From Azospirillum brasilense (lineage in GTDB: Bacteria; Pseudomonadota; Alphaproteobacteria; Azospirillales; Azospirillaceae), in NCBI RefSeq assembly GCF_007827815.1, contig NZ_VITH01000007.1:124001-188000 (forward strand): DNA of 64,000 nucleotides, given 5' to 3'. The notes under the pieces are model-generated. The model did not search any database and was not told the DNA's origin. It was given only the letters and a program-made list of their open reading frames with translations. This document shows positions 1 through 11,310 of the stretch, piece by piece. Position numbers and translations under genes: made by a program. Every line of letters begins with the position of its first letter. The stretch's first letter is position 1.

Positions 1-434
1 TCGTCGTGGACGTGTCGGGCGAGGCCTCCTTCCTGATGAACATGCAGGAGATCGGCACGGCGGTGCAGTACCGCGCCCCGGTCAAGATCTTCATCCTGAA
101 CAACAAGTACATGGGCATGGTGCGCCAGTGGCAGGAGCTGCTGCACGGCTCCCGCTACTCCAACAGCTACTCCGAAGCGCTGCCCGACTTCGTGAAGCTG
201 GCGGAAAGCTGGGGCTGCGTCGGCCTGCGCGCGACCACGGTGGCCGAGGTGGACGAGGTCATCGAGAAGATGCTGGCCGTCACCGACCGCCCCTGCATCA
301 TCGACATCGCCGTGGACCCAAAGGAGAACTGCTTCCCGATGATCCCCGGCGGCAAGGCCCACAACGAAATCCTGTTCGGTCCGGAGGACAGCCCGTCCGA
401 CGCCACGCCGGAAGACGGCATGGTGCTGGTCTGA
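1..434 (+). CDS. ilvB: Acetolactate synthase large subunit, C-terminal part (5' end outside the window)
   Basis: This is the thiamine-diphosphate-dependent catalytic subunit that condenses pyruvate to acetolactate in valine, leucine and isoleucine synthesis. The frame is open from base 3 and stops at 432-434. The visible residues are the C-terminal TPP-binding domain: DVSGEASFLMNMQEI resembles the GDxSF-type TPP/Mg motif, followed by ILNNKYMGMVRQWQ, where the NN belongs to the same motif, and a tail ending MVLV. It is followed 50 nt downstream by the small regulatory subunit and then ilvC, the usual alphaproteobacterial order. Identity is secure; the start cannot be seen. Confidence 0.95.
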   Translation, partial: VVDVSGEASFLMNMQEIGTAVQYRAPVKIFILNNKYMGMVRQWQELLHGSRYSNSYSEALPDFVKLAESWGCVGLRATTVAEVDEVIEKMLAVTDRPCIIDIAVDPKENCFPMIPGGKAHNEILFGPEDSPSDATPEDGMVLV

Positions 435-484
435 TCGCGGCGACCAAGACGAACGGTTGAAGGCCCTCTGGCGGAGTACGGATC

Positions 485-991
485 GTGGAAGAGAAGATCG
501 AGAAGCACACCATCGCCGTGCTGGTGGACAACGAGCCGGGCGTGCTGGCCCGCGTCATCGGCCTGTTCTCGGGCCGCGGCTACAACATCGAAAGCCTGAC
601 GGTGGCGGAGGTGAACAACGCCGACCACCTGTCACGCATCACCCTGGTCACCTCCGGCACCCGCATGGTGGTGGAGCAGATCAAGGCCCAACTCGACCGC
701 CTCGTGCCGGTGCACAAGGTGCACGACCTGACGGACGAGGGGCCGTCGGTGGAGCGCGAGCTGGCGCTGGTCAAGGTCGCCGGCACCGGCGAGCGCCGCA
801 TCGAGGCGCTGCGCCTGGCCGACATCTTCAAGGCGAAGGTCGTGGACGCCACCCTGACCTCCTTCGTGTTCGAACTGACCGGCACGACGGCGGAGGTCGA
901 CGACTTCGTCGGGCTGATGGCCCAGCTCGGCCTCGTCGAGGCCAGCCGGACCGGCGTCGTCGCCATGTCGAAGGGAGCCACCGGGTTCTGA
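485..991 (+). CDS. ilvH: Acetolactate synthase small (regulatory) subunit
   Basis: This is the regulatory subunit that binds the IlvB catalytic subunit and confers valine feedback inhibition. The 168 residues match the family length. An N-terminal ACT domain (about residues 8-80) begins HTIAVLVDNEPGVLARVIGLF and contains the conserved RGYNIESLTV segment; a C-terminal ALS_ss_C-type domain follows. The start is GTG at 485, supported by homology of the N-terminus to the family. It sits between ilvB and ilvC and is probably co-transcribed with ilvB. Confidence 0.95.
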   Translation: MEEKIEKHTIAVLVDNEPGVLARVIGLFSGRGYNIESLTVAEVNNADHLSRITLVTSGTRMVVEQIKAQLDRLVPVHKVHDLTDEGPSVERELALVKVAGTGERRIEALRLADIFKAKVVDATLTSFVFELTGTTAEVDDFVGLMAQLGLVEASRTGVVAMSKGATGF

Positions 992-1084
992 TCCCGGCCC
1001 TTAACGGCGGGCCATGAAGCTACCCATGACAGGGAGACGACCCAGCCCGCCGTCCTTTTGCAGGTCTGCCGAACAGTCTTGTGC

Positions 1085-2186
<1,102 letters not shown>

Positions 2187-2212
2187 TCGGTTCCTGGACT
2201 GGACATGGAAAA

Positions 2213-2235
2213 GCGCGCCGTAAGGCGCGCTTTTT
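2213..2235 (+). terminator. Rho-independent terminator of ilvC
   Basis: A perfect 7-bp stem GCGCGCC/GGCGCGC with a GTAA loop is followed directly by TTTTT, about 25 nt after the ilvC stop. Confidence 0.9.
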
Positions 2236-2267
2236 CGTTTGTGGAGGGAGGATTGGGACGATCTGTG

Positions 2268-2351
2268 CCCCCTCCCTAACCCTCCCCCGCTTCGCGAGGG
2301 AGAGGACCAAACTCCCTCCACCGCGAAGCGGGGGAGGGCCGGGGAGGGGGC
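2268..2351. repeat. Dispersed GC-rich palindromic repeat, copy 1
   Basis: The stretch consists of CCCTCCC/GGGAGGG arms around cores such as CCCCCGCTTCGCGAGGG and GCGAAGCGGGGGAGGG. Related copies lie at 13219-13325, 26605-26650 and 39742-39823. This copy lies between the convergent ilvC and phoU genes, beyond the ilvC terminator. Confidence 0.7.
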
Positions 2352-2367
2352 AGCCGGAGGATTCCCC

Positions 2368-3072
2368 TCACACATCCCCCCGCGACCGGTCCGCCCGCGG
2401 ACGCTCGTCGAGCAGCGGCCGGCCGGTCTGCACGAAATGCACCACCTCCGCGATGTTGGTGGCGTGGTCGCCGATGCGCTCCAGACTTTTGGCGATGAAC
2501 AGCAGGTGCATGTGGGCGGTGAACATCTCCGGCAGGCGGGCGGCCGACTGGTTGATGCTCTCGCACAGGCTGGTGTAGAGCGCGTCGACCTCGTCGTCGG
2601 TGCGCCAGACGCGCAACGCCAGTTCGACGTCGCCGTCCACATAGGCGTCCACCGCGGTGGTCAGGCGCTGGCGCACCAGACGGCCCAGGTTGGGCAGGGT
2701 GCTCATCGCCGGGGATTCGGGGAATTCGGCCACGGAGACGGCGCGGCGGGCGGTGTTGGCGGCGTGGTCGCCGACGCGCTCCAGGTTGCCGGCGATTTTC
2801 AGGGCGGCGATCACCTCGCGCAGGTCGTCGGCCACCGGCTGGCGCAGCACCAGCATGCGCATGCAGTTCGCCTCGATCTCGTGCTCATAGCTGTCGAGGC
2901 GCGCGTCGGACTCGACGATGGCGCGGGCCTGCTCCGGGTTGCGCTGGGTCAGGCAGGTCAGCGCGCCGTCCAGCTGGGTTTCCGCGGCGCCCGCCATCTG
3001 CACGATGCTGGCCTTCAGCCGCTTCATGGCGTCTTCGAACGCGGTGACGATGTGCGGGGCGGGGTGCTTCAT
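2368..3072 (-). CDS. phoU: Phosphate signalling protein PhoU
   Basis: PhoU links the Pst phosphate transporter to the PhoR/PhoB two-component system and helps repress the Pho regulon. The 234 residues form the expected two mirror-image three-helix PhoU domains. The conserved metal-binding pattern occurs twice: ERVGDHAANTARRAV in the first half and ERIGDHATNIAEVVHF in the second. The start is taken at the ATG giving MKHPAPHIVTAF, which matches the family N-terminus; upstream in-frame sequence does not look like protein. Unusually, no pst or phoB gene is adjacent here. Confidence 0.95.
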   Translation of the reverse strand: MKHPAPHIVTAFEDAMKRLKASIVQMAGAAETQLDGALTCLTQRNPEQARAIVESDARLDSYEHEIEANCMRMLVLRQPVADDLREVIAALKIAGNLERVGDHAANTARRAVSVAEFPESPAMSTLPNLGRLVRQRLTTAVDAYVDGDVELALRVWRTDDEVDALYTSLCESINQSAARLPEMFTAHMHLLFIAKSLERIGDHATNIAEVVHFVQTGRPLLDERPRADRSRGDV

Positions 3073-3254
3073 GGGACTGGCCTTATCGGTGCGGCGGACG
3101 GCCGGAAACCTTACCGGTTCGCGGCCCGGCAGGCCAGCGCCGTCACCGCGGGGCGCGCGGCGGGCGCCGCATGGGAACGGTTGATTTCGCATGTGCGAAG
3201 TGGCAAGAGTCCGTCGCTCCTACCCCTTTTGACCGAGCGCGGACGCCAACCGTC

Positions 3255-3797
3255 ATGATCGAACGCCGTTTCGAACAGATCATCTTCGCCAGCCGCTGGC
3301 TGCTCGCCCCCTTCTATCTCGGGCTCGTCGTGTCGCTGGTGCTCCTGCTGGCGAAGTTCACGCAGGAGATCTTCCACATCGTCCCGCATGTGCTGGAGAT
3401 GCAGGAAAAGGACGTGCTGCTGGCCGTGCTGACCCTGATCGACCTGTCGCTGGCCGGCAACCTGCTGCTGATGGTGATCTTTTCGGGATACGAGAACTTC
3501 GTGTCGAAGATCGACGTGGCCGACCACAAGGACCGGCCGGACTGGATGGGCAAGGTCGACTTCGGCGGGCTGAAGCTGAAGCTGATCGCTTCCATCGTGG
3601 CGATCTCCGGCATCCACCTGCTGAAGGCCTTCATGAACATCGACCACATCAGCAAGGAGAACCTGATGTGGATGGTCGTCGTCCACATGACCTTCGTGCT
3701 GTCCGGCGTGCTGCTGGCGCTGATGGACCGGCTGGAGGGGAGTCATCACGGAGCGCACGGCACGGCCGCGGCCGCTGCGAAATCCGACCATCATTGA
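3255..3797 (+). CDS. UPF0114/YqhA family inner-membrane protein
   Basis: This 180-residue membrane protein belongs to the UPF0114 family, whose function is not established. The N-terminus MIERRFEQIIFASRWLLAP is the family hallmark (E-x-x-F-x-SRWLLAP). About four hydrophobic segments follow, at roughly residues 12-35, 52-75, 108-130 and 138-158, with the GYENFVSKID motif after the second. The C-terminus is His- and Ala-rich. The start at 3255 is chosen from the family N-terminus. The gene stands alone, divergent from phoU. Confidence 0.9.
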   Translation: MIERRFEQIIFASRWLLAPFYLGLVVSLVLLLAKFTQEIFHIVPHVLEMQEKDVLLAVLTLIDLSLAGNLLLMVIFSGYENFVSKIDVADHKDRPDWMGKVDFGGLKLKLIASIVAISGIHLLKAFMNIDHISKENLMWMVVVHMTFVLSGVLLALMDRLEGSHHGAHGTAAAAAKSDHH

Positions 3798-5279
<1,482 letters not shown>

Positions 5280-5369
5280 TTGGTGTATTGCTCGCTTGGG
5301 TTCCCCCGGTGGTTCGTCCATTCGCCGGCGTAGCCGGGGGCGGATCGCGTACCTGGACGGGATGATCCT

Positions 5370-6239
5370 GTGAAGCCTCGCAATTCCGGTTCCGTCGTGC
5401 GCCTTGCCGCCCCGCTGCGGGCGCTCGCCCAGCGCTTCTCCTTCCTGTTGCTGGTGCTCGCCTCGATCGCCCTGATGATGGTGGGCCGGATCGACGCGCT
5501 GTCGGTGGACAGCGCGCGCGCCCGGGTGACCGACGCCTTCGCCCCGATCCTCGACGCGATCTCGCGCCCCGCCGCCACCGCCGCCCATGTCGTGGAGTCG
5601 GTGGTCGAGGTGCAGAACGCCTTCGAGGAGAACCAGCGGCTGAAGGCGGAGAACGCGCGGCTGCTGCAGTGGAAGCAGGCGGCGCTGCGGCTGGAGGCGG
5701 AGAACATCAGCCTCCGCTCGCTGCTGAAGGCGACGCCGGAGCCGTCCTCCTCCTTCATCACGGCGCGGGTCATCGCCGCTCCGGGCAGCTCTTTCCTGCG
5801 CACGCTGGTGGTCACCGCCGGCCGCCGCGACGGGGTGCGCAAGGGGCAGGCGGCCATCGCCGGCAGCGGGCTGGTCGGCCGGGTGATCGAGGTCGGGGAA
5901 TGGTCGTCCCGCGTCCTCCTGCTGACCGACATCAACACGCGCATCCCCGTCGTTCTGGAGCGCTCGCGCCAGCGGGCGGTGATGGCGGGCGACAATTCCG
6001 ACCAGACCCGGCTTCTCTACCTGCCGCCGGAAGCGCCGGTGCAGGTGGGCGAGCGGGTGGTGACCTCCGGTCACGGCGGGCAGTTCCCGCCGGGCCTGCC
6101 GGTGGGCGTGGTGTCCTCGGCCGGTGAACGTGGCGTCCGTGTGCAGCCGAACGTCGACCTGTCGCGGGTGGAGCACCTGCAGCTGGTCGAGTTCACCCTG
6201 CCGGGAAGCGAGACGGAACCGTCGTCCGAGTCGAAATGA
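5370..6239 (+). CDS. mreC: Rod shape-determining protein MreC
   Basis: MreC is a bitopic membrane protein with a large periplasmic part that links MreB to the peptidoglycan synthases. Its 289 residues show a short basic cytoplasmic tail, one membrane segment at about residues 25-45 (FLLLVLASIALMMVG), a coiled coil at about 75-110 (EENQRLKAENARLLQWKQ) and the beta-rich MreC domain with GSSFLRTLVVTAG and RIPVVLERS. The start is GTG at 5370. Its stop overlaps the mreD start by 4 nt (ATGA), indicating translational coupling. Confidence 0.95.
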   Translation: MKPRNSGSVVRLAAPLRALAQRFSFLLLVLASIALMMVGRIDALSVDSARARVTDAFAPILDAISRPAATAAHVVESVVEVQNAFEENQRLKAENARLLQWKQAALRLEAENISLRSLLKATPEPSSSFITARVIAAPGSSFLRTLVVTAGRRDGVRKGQAAIAGSGLVGRVIEVGEWSSRVLLLTDINTRIPVVLERSRQRAVMAGDNSDQTRLLYLPPEAPVQVGERVVTSGHGGQFPPGLPVGVVSSAGERGVRVQPNVDLSRVEHLQLVEFTLPGSETEPSSESK

Positions 6240-6748
6240 CGCTGACCCTGTGGCAGCGGCTGGACAAGACGGGGCGGAATCTCGCTCCGTTCGCGGTGAC
6301 GGTCATGCTGGCGCTGGCCGGGATGATCCCGGTGCCGCTGCCCGGCTATGCGTCGGTGGCGCCTTTCCTGACCGCCGTCGTCGTCTATTATTGGGCGATC
6401 CACCGGCCCGATCTGATGGGGCCGGGCACCGCCTTTCTGATCGGTTTGCTGCAGGACCTGCTGACCGGCGGACCGCTGGGGGTGAACGCTCTGGTGCTGG
6501 TGCTGGTCCATTGGGCGGTGTCCAGCCAGCGGCGCGTGCTGGTGTCCAGCACCTTCGCCCTGATGTGGTTCGGCTTCGGCTTGGTCATGATGGGCGTGGC
6601 CTGCATCCAGTGGCTGGCCTTTTCGGCGCTTCAGGCGACGGTGCTGCCGTTCCGGCCGGCGCTGTTCCAGGCGCTGCTGACCATGGCCTTCTTCCCGGCG
6701 ATCGCCTGGATGCTGATCCGCGTCCATCGGGCGTTTCTGCAGGGGTGA
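6236..6748 (+). CDS. mreD: Rod shape-determining protein MreD
   Basis: This polytopic partner of MreC in the elongasome has 170 residues, almost all in about five hydrophobic segments. The family motif around GFLIGLLQDLLTGGPLG is seen here as TAFLIGLLQDLLTGGPLG. Identification rests on this motif, the size and its place between mreC and the PBP2 gene. The start codon overlaps the mreC stop. Confidence 0.92.
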   Translation: MTLTLWQRLDKTGRNLAPFAVTVMLALAGMIPVPLPGYASVAPFLTAVVVYYWAIHRPDLMGPGTAFLIGLLQDLLTGGPLGVNALVLVLVHWAVSSQRRVLVSSTFALMWFGFGLVMMGVACIQWLAFSALQATVLPFRPALFQALLTMAFFPAIAWMLIRVHRAFLQG

Positions 6749-6794
6749 TCGGCGGGCGTGAGGGCAAGGATGATCTGGCAGGGGATGTGAGCCT

Positions 6795-8681
6795 TTGACT
6801 GCGATGGACCGCGACACCGACCGCTACCGCCTGCTGACCCGCCGCGCCGCCGTGCTGGGTGGGCTGAAGCTTGCCGGTCTGTCCGCTCTGGTCGGGCGGC
6901 TCTATTACCTGCAGGTGGTGGAATCCGCGCGCTACACCATGCTGGCGGAGGAGAACCGCATCAGCCTGCGCCTGGTCGCCCCGTCGCGCGGCACCATCGT
7001 CGACCGGTTCGGCGCGCCGCTGGCGGTGAACCAGCAGAATTACCGCGTCGTCGTGGTGTCGGAGCGCACGCGCAACATCCAGGACACGCTCGACAAGATC
7101 TCGAAGATCGTCCCGCTGACCGACGGCGACCGCCGCCGCGTCATGCGCGAGCTGCACCGCAAACGCCGCTTCGTGCCGGTCACCGTGCGCGAGAACCTGA
7201 CCTGGGAGCAGGTCGCCACCATCGAGATGAACACGCCGGACCTGCCCGGCGTCGCCATCGAGGTCGGCGAGATCCGCCACTACCCGGAGGCGGAGGCGAC
7301 CGCCCACATCCTGGGCTATGTCGGCGCCGTGTCGGAGGCGGAGCTGAACGGCGACCCCGTTCTGTCGCTGCCCGGCTTCCGCATCGGCAAGGCGGGGATG
7401 GAGAAGTATCACGAGAAGGCGCTGCGCGGCACGGCGGGCACCAGCCAGCTCGAGGTCAACGCGGTCGGGCGCGTCATCCGCGAGCTGTCGCGCGACGAGG
7501 GGCAGCCGGGCCGCGAGGTCCAGCTGACCATCGACATCGGCCTGCAGAAGTTCGTGCAGCAGCGGCTGGCGCAGGAGGTCAGCGCCTCCTGCGTGGTGAT
7601 GGACGTGCACACCGGCGGCATCTACGCCCTGTGCTCCCACCCCAGCTACGACCCCAACCAGTTCACCATGGGCATCAGCGCCGAGCTGTGGGAGGAGCTG
7701 CTGTCCAACCAGGCAACCCCGCTGAACAACAAGGCGGTGGCCGGGCAGTACCCGCCGGGCTCGACCTTCAAGCCGGTGGTGGCCCTGGCGGCGCTGGAGT
7801 CCGGCTTGATCAGCCGCAACCACTCGGTCTTCTGCCCCGGCCACATGGACCTCGGCGACCACCGCTTCCATTGCTGGAAGAAGGGCGGGCACGGCACGGT
7901 GGACGTGGTCGGCGCGCTGCGCCATTCCTGCGACGTCTGGTTCTACGACGTGTCGCGGCGCATCGGCATCGACCGCATCGCCGAGATGGCCAACCGCTTC
8001 GACATGGGGCAGCTGACCGGGCTGGACCTGCCGCACGAGCGGCCGGGCCTGATCCCGTCCATCGACTGGAAGAAGGGCGCGCTCGGCAAGCCCTGGGCGC
8101 AGGGCGAGACGCTGATCGCGGCGATCGGGCAGGGCTATGTGCTGTCCACGCCGATGCAGCTCGTCGCCATGACGGCGCGGCTGGCCAACGGCGGTTTCGC
8201 GGTGAAGCCCCACCTGACCAAGCAGATCAAGGCGCTGTCCGGCGAGCAGACGAGCTGGCCGCCGATCGGGGTCAAGAAGGAGAACCTCGACCTCGTCCTG
8301 CGCGGCCTCTACGAGGTGACCAACGCGCCGAACGGCACCGCCTACAAGTCGCGCATCACCGAGCCCGGCTATGAGATGGCCGGCAAGACCGGCTCCGCCC
8401 AGGTCCGCCGCATCACCATGGCGGAGCGCAGCACCGGCGTGAAGAAGAACGAGGACCTGCCCTGGCGGGAGCGCGACCACGCGCTGTTCATCTCCTACGC
8501 GCCGGTCAGCTCCCCGCGCTACGCCTGCGCGGTGTTCGTGGAGCATGGCGGCGGCGGGTCCACCGCGGCGGCGCCGATCGCGCGCGACATCCTGCTGGAA
8601 TGCCAGAAGCGCGATCCGGGCCGCGCCGCCGTGGCGGAGAGCGCTCCGCCGCCCCCGCCGCCGGGGGGCACCCGGGGCTAG
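6795..8681 (+). CDS. mrdA: Penicillin-binding protein 2 (elongasome transpeptidase)
   Basis: This class B PBP cross-links side-wall peptidoglycan during elongation. Its 628 residues contain an N-terminal membrane anchor (about residues 15-35), the PBP dimer domain, and a transpeptidase domain with the catalytic SxxK in GSTFKP (Ser at about 323), SCD in RHSCDVWFYDV, and KTGS in AGKTGSAQV. TTG at 6795 is preferred because AGGGGA lies 9 nt upstream; ATG at 6804 is the alternative. A Pro-rich C-terminus follows. It ends the mre operon; the usual rodA partner is absent and a minus-strand chemoreceptor gene follows at once. Confidence 0.96.
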   Translation: MTAMDRDTDRYRLLTRRAAVLGGLKLAGLSALVGRLYYLQVVESARYTMLAEENRISLRLVAPSRGTIVDRFGAPLAVNQQNYRVVVVSERTRNIQDTLDKISKIVPLTDGDRRRVMRELHRKRRFVPVTVRENLTWEQVATIEMNTPDLPGVAIEVGEIRHYPEAEATAHILGYVGAVSEAELNGDPVLSLPGFRIGKAGMEKYHEKALRGTAGTSQLEVNAVGRVIRELSRDEGQPGREVQLTIDIGLQKFVQQRLAQEVSASCVVMDVHTGGIYALCSHPSYDPNQFTMGISAELWEELLSNQATPLNNKAVAGQYPPGSTFKPVVALAALESGLISRNHSVFCPGHMDLGDHRFHCWKKGGHGTVDVVGALRHSCDVWFYDVSRRIGIDRIAEMANRFDMGQLTGLDLPHERPGLIPSIDWKKGALGKPWAQGETLIAAIGQGYVLSTPMQLVAMTARLANGGFAVKPHLTKQIKALSGEQTSWPPIGVKKENLDLVLRGLYEVTNAPNGTAYKSRITEPGYEMAGKTGSAQVRRITMAERSTGVKKNEDLPWRERDHALFISYAPVSSPRYACAVFVEHGGGGSTAAAPIARDILLECQKRDPGRAAVAESAPPPPPPGGTRG

Positions 8682-8704
8682 GGGCTTCGGAGCCGCGCGG
8701 CCGC

Positions 8705-10405
8705 TTACGCCGCGCGGACCTCGGCGAGGAACTGCTCCACCTGATGCTTGAGGCTTGAGGCACGCTCGGCCAGCTGGTCGGCGGCGGTCTTCACGCTGTG
8801 GGTGGCGGCGCTGGTCTCCGCCTCCGCCTGCTGGATGCCGGCGACGTTGCTCGACACCTCGGCGGTGCCGCCGGCGGCCTGCTGGGCGTTGCGGCTGATC
8901 TCGCCGGTCGCGGCGCTCTGCTGCTCGACCGAGGCGGCCATCTCGGCGGTGGAGCGGTCGATGTCCTCGACCTGGGTAATGATGGCGCGCATCGCCTCCA
9001 CCGTCCGTCCGGAGGCGCTCTTTACCGCGGCGATCTGGTTGCCGATCTGCTCGGTCATCGCGTGGGTCTGGTTGGCGAGGTTCTTCACCTCGCTGGCCAC
9101 CACGGCGAAACCCTTGCCGGCCTCCCCGGCGCGGGCGGCCTCGATGGTGGCGTTCAGCGCCAGCAGGTTGGTTTGCGAGGCGACGGCGTTGATCGAGGCG
9201 ACGATCTGGTCGACCTGTTCGATGGCGGCGGCCAGGGCGTCGAGCTGGGCCTGGGCCTGATTGGCCCCCTCGGCGGCGGCCTTGGAGCGGGCGGCGGAGC
9301 GGGTGACGCGTTCGGCCAGCTCATGGATGGAGGCGGACATCTCCTCCGACGCCGAGGCGACGGTCTGGACGTTGGCGCTGGCCTCCTCCGAGGCGCCGGC
9401 GACGGCGTTGCACTGGGCGCCGACCTCCTCGACCGCGGAGGCCAGCTGGGCGGCGGTGGCTTGCAGCTCGGTGGCGGCGCCGCCGACGTCGTTCACGATG
9501 ACGCCGACCTGCGACTCGAAGCGGCCGGCCAGGGCGAGCATCGCGGCGCGCTTTTCGGCCTGGGAGCGGGCCTCGGCCTCCTTAGCCTCGCGTTCCATGG
9601 CGCGGCTGTGCAGCAGGTTGCGCTTGAACACGTCCGCGGTGGCGGCGATGGCGCCGACCTCGTCCTTGCGGTCGGTGCCGTAGACCTCGGTGTCGAGCTT
9701 GCCGTCGGCGAGGCCGCGCAGGCAGGCGACGATGGCGTTGACCGGCCGGACAATGCCGAACTGCGACATCAGCCAGCCCAGCAGCAGGCCGGCCAGGATG
9801 CCGACCGACGCGGCGGCGATGAGCTGGGTGGTCCGCCGCTCCGCCAGTTGGGTGGCGTCGTCCGACAGGCGGGACGCCTCCTCGTCCGTGTAGGCGGTGT
9901 AGGCCATAGTCATCTGCTGAAGCTTATTCGCAACCTCGGCGCTCTTCTCCACCGAGGCGAGAATCTCGCGTTGGACGCTGACGTTTCCGTTCGCCCCGAT
10001 CCGGCGCGCCACGGTCAGTGTCTCTTGAAGTTCCCGGTTGTAATAGGACGTCAGCAACGTCGAGAACTCGCCCAACAGGCGCTTCTGCTCGGGATCGCCG
10101 GATTCGATGATCTTGCCGAGATGGGTGACGATGGTGTCGCGGGTTTTGGCGATGCTGGAGGTGACCTGTTCAAGGTCGTTGGGATTGGCAGCCAGCCGGT
10201 ACTCGTCGCGGATCAACTCGACCACCAAGCGGTTCAAGCGCGCGCCGATCCTCATCTCCTCACCCGACACCTTGATCTCGTCGGTCGCGCGATTCAAGGC
10301 ATCCAAACCGGAAATGGAAGTGGCGGTGATGCCGCCACAGATTGTGGCCAGCAGAACAATGATTGACAAAATTTTTGTGGATATTTTCAGGTTGCCTAGG
10401 AGCAT
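8705..10405 (-). CDS. Methyl-accepting chemotaxis protein
   Basis: This is a transmembrane chemoreceptor feeding CheA/CheW. Its 566 residues begin [20 protein letters not shown] with TM1 at about 10-30, then a periplasmic four-helix-bundle-type sensor (about 31-190), and TM2 at about 192-212 ([18 protein letters not shown]). A HAMP domain follows, starting [16 protein letters not shown], and then a long coiled-coil signalling domain. The hairpin tip is [25 protein letters not shown]. No C-terminal NWETF-type pentapeptide is seen. The ligand cannot be told. The gene stands alone and converges on mrdA with a 23-nt gap. Confidence 0.95.
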   Translation of the reverse strand: MLLGNLKISTKILSIIVLLATICGGITATSISGLDALNRATDEIKVSGEEMRIGARLNRLVVELIRDEYRLAANPNDLEQVTSSIAKTRDTIVTHLGKIIESGDPEQKRLLGEFSTLLTSYYNRELQETLTVARRIGANGNVSVQREILASVEKSAEVANKLQQMTMAYTAYTDEEASRLSDDATQLAERRTTQLIAAASVGILAGLLLGWLMSQFGIVRPVNAIVACLRGLADGKLDTEVYGTDRKDEVGAIAATADVFKRNLLHSRAMEREAKEAEARSQAEKRAAMLALAGRFESQVGVIVNDVGGAATELQATAAQLASAVEEVGAQCNAVAGASEEASANVQTVASASEEMSASIHELAERVTRSAARSKAAAEGANQAQAQLDALAAAIEQVDQIVASINAVASQTNLLALNATIEAARAGEAGKGFAVVASEVKNLANQTHAMTEQIGNQIAAVKSASGRTVEAMRAIITQVEDIDRSTAEMAASVEQQSAATGEISRNAQQAAGGTAEVSSNVAGIQQAEAETSAATHSVKTAADQLAERASSLKHQVEQFLAEVRAA

Positions 10406-10478
10406 GGGGAGGACTCTCTTTTGGAGCCCCGACTCTCTGGGTATGCCGTGGCAGGACTCGAGGGGAGGGGCTTGTTTG

Positions 10479-10492
10479 CACACATAAGTGTG
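10479..10492. promoter_or_regulatory. Short palindrome upstream of the chemoreceptor gene
   Basis: CACAC-ATAA-GTGTG lies about 75 nt before the chemoreceptor start, in an AT-rich gap shared with the divergent DedA gene. It could be an operator; the arms are only 5 bp. Confidence 0.25.
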
Positions 10493-10569
10493 TACGTCTC
10501 TTACCTATTTTATATCTAAACATTTGTCAGCTGAATGTGACATGCGGTTTTGCGCCGCGATAACCGCCA

Positions 10570-10594
10570 GGAACCGACCGCCGTCCGCGCTGTT
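10570..10594 (+). promoter_or_regulatory. EcfG-like promoter before the DedA gene
   Basis: GGAAC-N16-TGTT starts 56 nt before the DedA start codon. It resembles the alphaproteobacterial general-stress (EcfG) consensus GGAAC-N16/17-CGTT with one mismatch in the -10. Similar motifs precede two other genes in this window. Confidence 0.45.
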
Positions 10595-10625
10595 TTTTGA
10601 GGGATTAAAATCTGGGTGAGCAGAT

Positions 10626-11294
10626 ATGGCCGGCGGACTGACCAATTGGCTGGTGGATGTGATGCACACGATGAATTACGTGGGCATTTTCCTGCTGCTG
10701 GTTCTGGCGCGGGTGATCCCGCCCGTTCCCGCGGAATCGGTCATTCCATTGGCTGGCATCGCGGCGGCGCAGGGTGAGTACAACCTGCTCGGCGTTGCCT
10801 TGGCCGGTGGGTTGGGCTCGCTGGCCGGGCAACTGGTGTGGTTCCTGCCCAGCCGCCTGATGGGCCGCGACCGGCTGGAGGCGTTTCTAAAACGCTACGG
10901 CCACTGGCTGACGATCCACCCCAGGAAGGTCCGACGAAGCACGGAGTGGTTTGGAAAGCATGGCGGGATCGCCGTCTTGCTGACCCAGCCGGTGCCCGGG
11001 GTGCGGACGCTGATCTCGATCCCGGCGGGGGCCTGCCGGATGTCGATCCCGCTCTACTGCCTCTATTCCGGGGCCGGGTCGATCCTGTGGACGCTGCTGC
11101 TCGCCTGGACGGGCTACATGCTCTCCCGCTGGCCATTCGCGCACAGCCTGGTGGGCTATTTCACCGTGGGTCTGCTGGTGGTTCTGGTCGGGCTCTATCT
11201 GTACAGGCTGGTCAGCCATTTCCACGGCATCCGCCGCGCCCAAAAATCCCCCGGCGGCGACCCGCCGGTGGCCGGGGCCCCGCTCAGTCCCTGA
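10626..11294 (+). CDS. DedA/SNARE-associated (VTT domain) membrane protein
   Basis: The DedA family comprises inner-membrane proteins implicated in lipid-carrier scrambling and membrane homeostasis. The 222 residues show the family features: an early re-entrant segment with PPVPAESVIPLAG, a conserved G-rich region GGLGSLAGQLVWFLPSRLMG, and the RxxPGVRTLISIPAGACRM-type motif (here QPVPGVRTLISIPAGACRM). There are four to five hydrophobic segments and a short basic C-terminus. It is a single gene preceded by an EcfG-like promoter and followed by a convergent LysE-type gene. Confidence 0.92.
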   Translation: MAGGLTNWLVDVMHTMNYVGIFLLLVLARVIPPVPAESVIPLAGIAAAQGEYNLLGVALAGGLGSLAGQLVWFLPSRLMGRDRLEAFLKRYGHWLTIHPRKVRRSTEWFGKHGGIAVLLTQPVPGVRTLISIPAGACRMSIPLYCLYSGAGSILWTLLLAWTGYMLSRWPFAHSLVGYFTVGLLVVLVGLYLYRLVSHFHGIRRAQKSPGGDPPVAGAPLSP

Positions 11295-11310
11295 GTTCAG
11301 CCCGTAAGGA

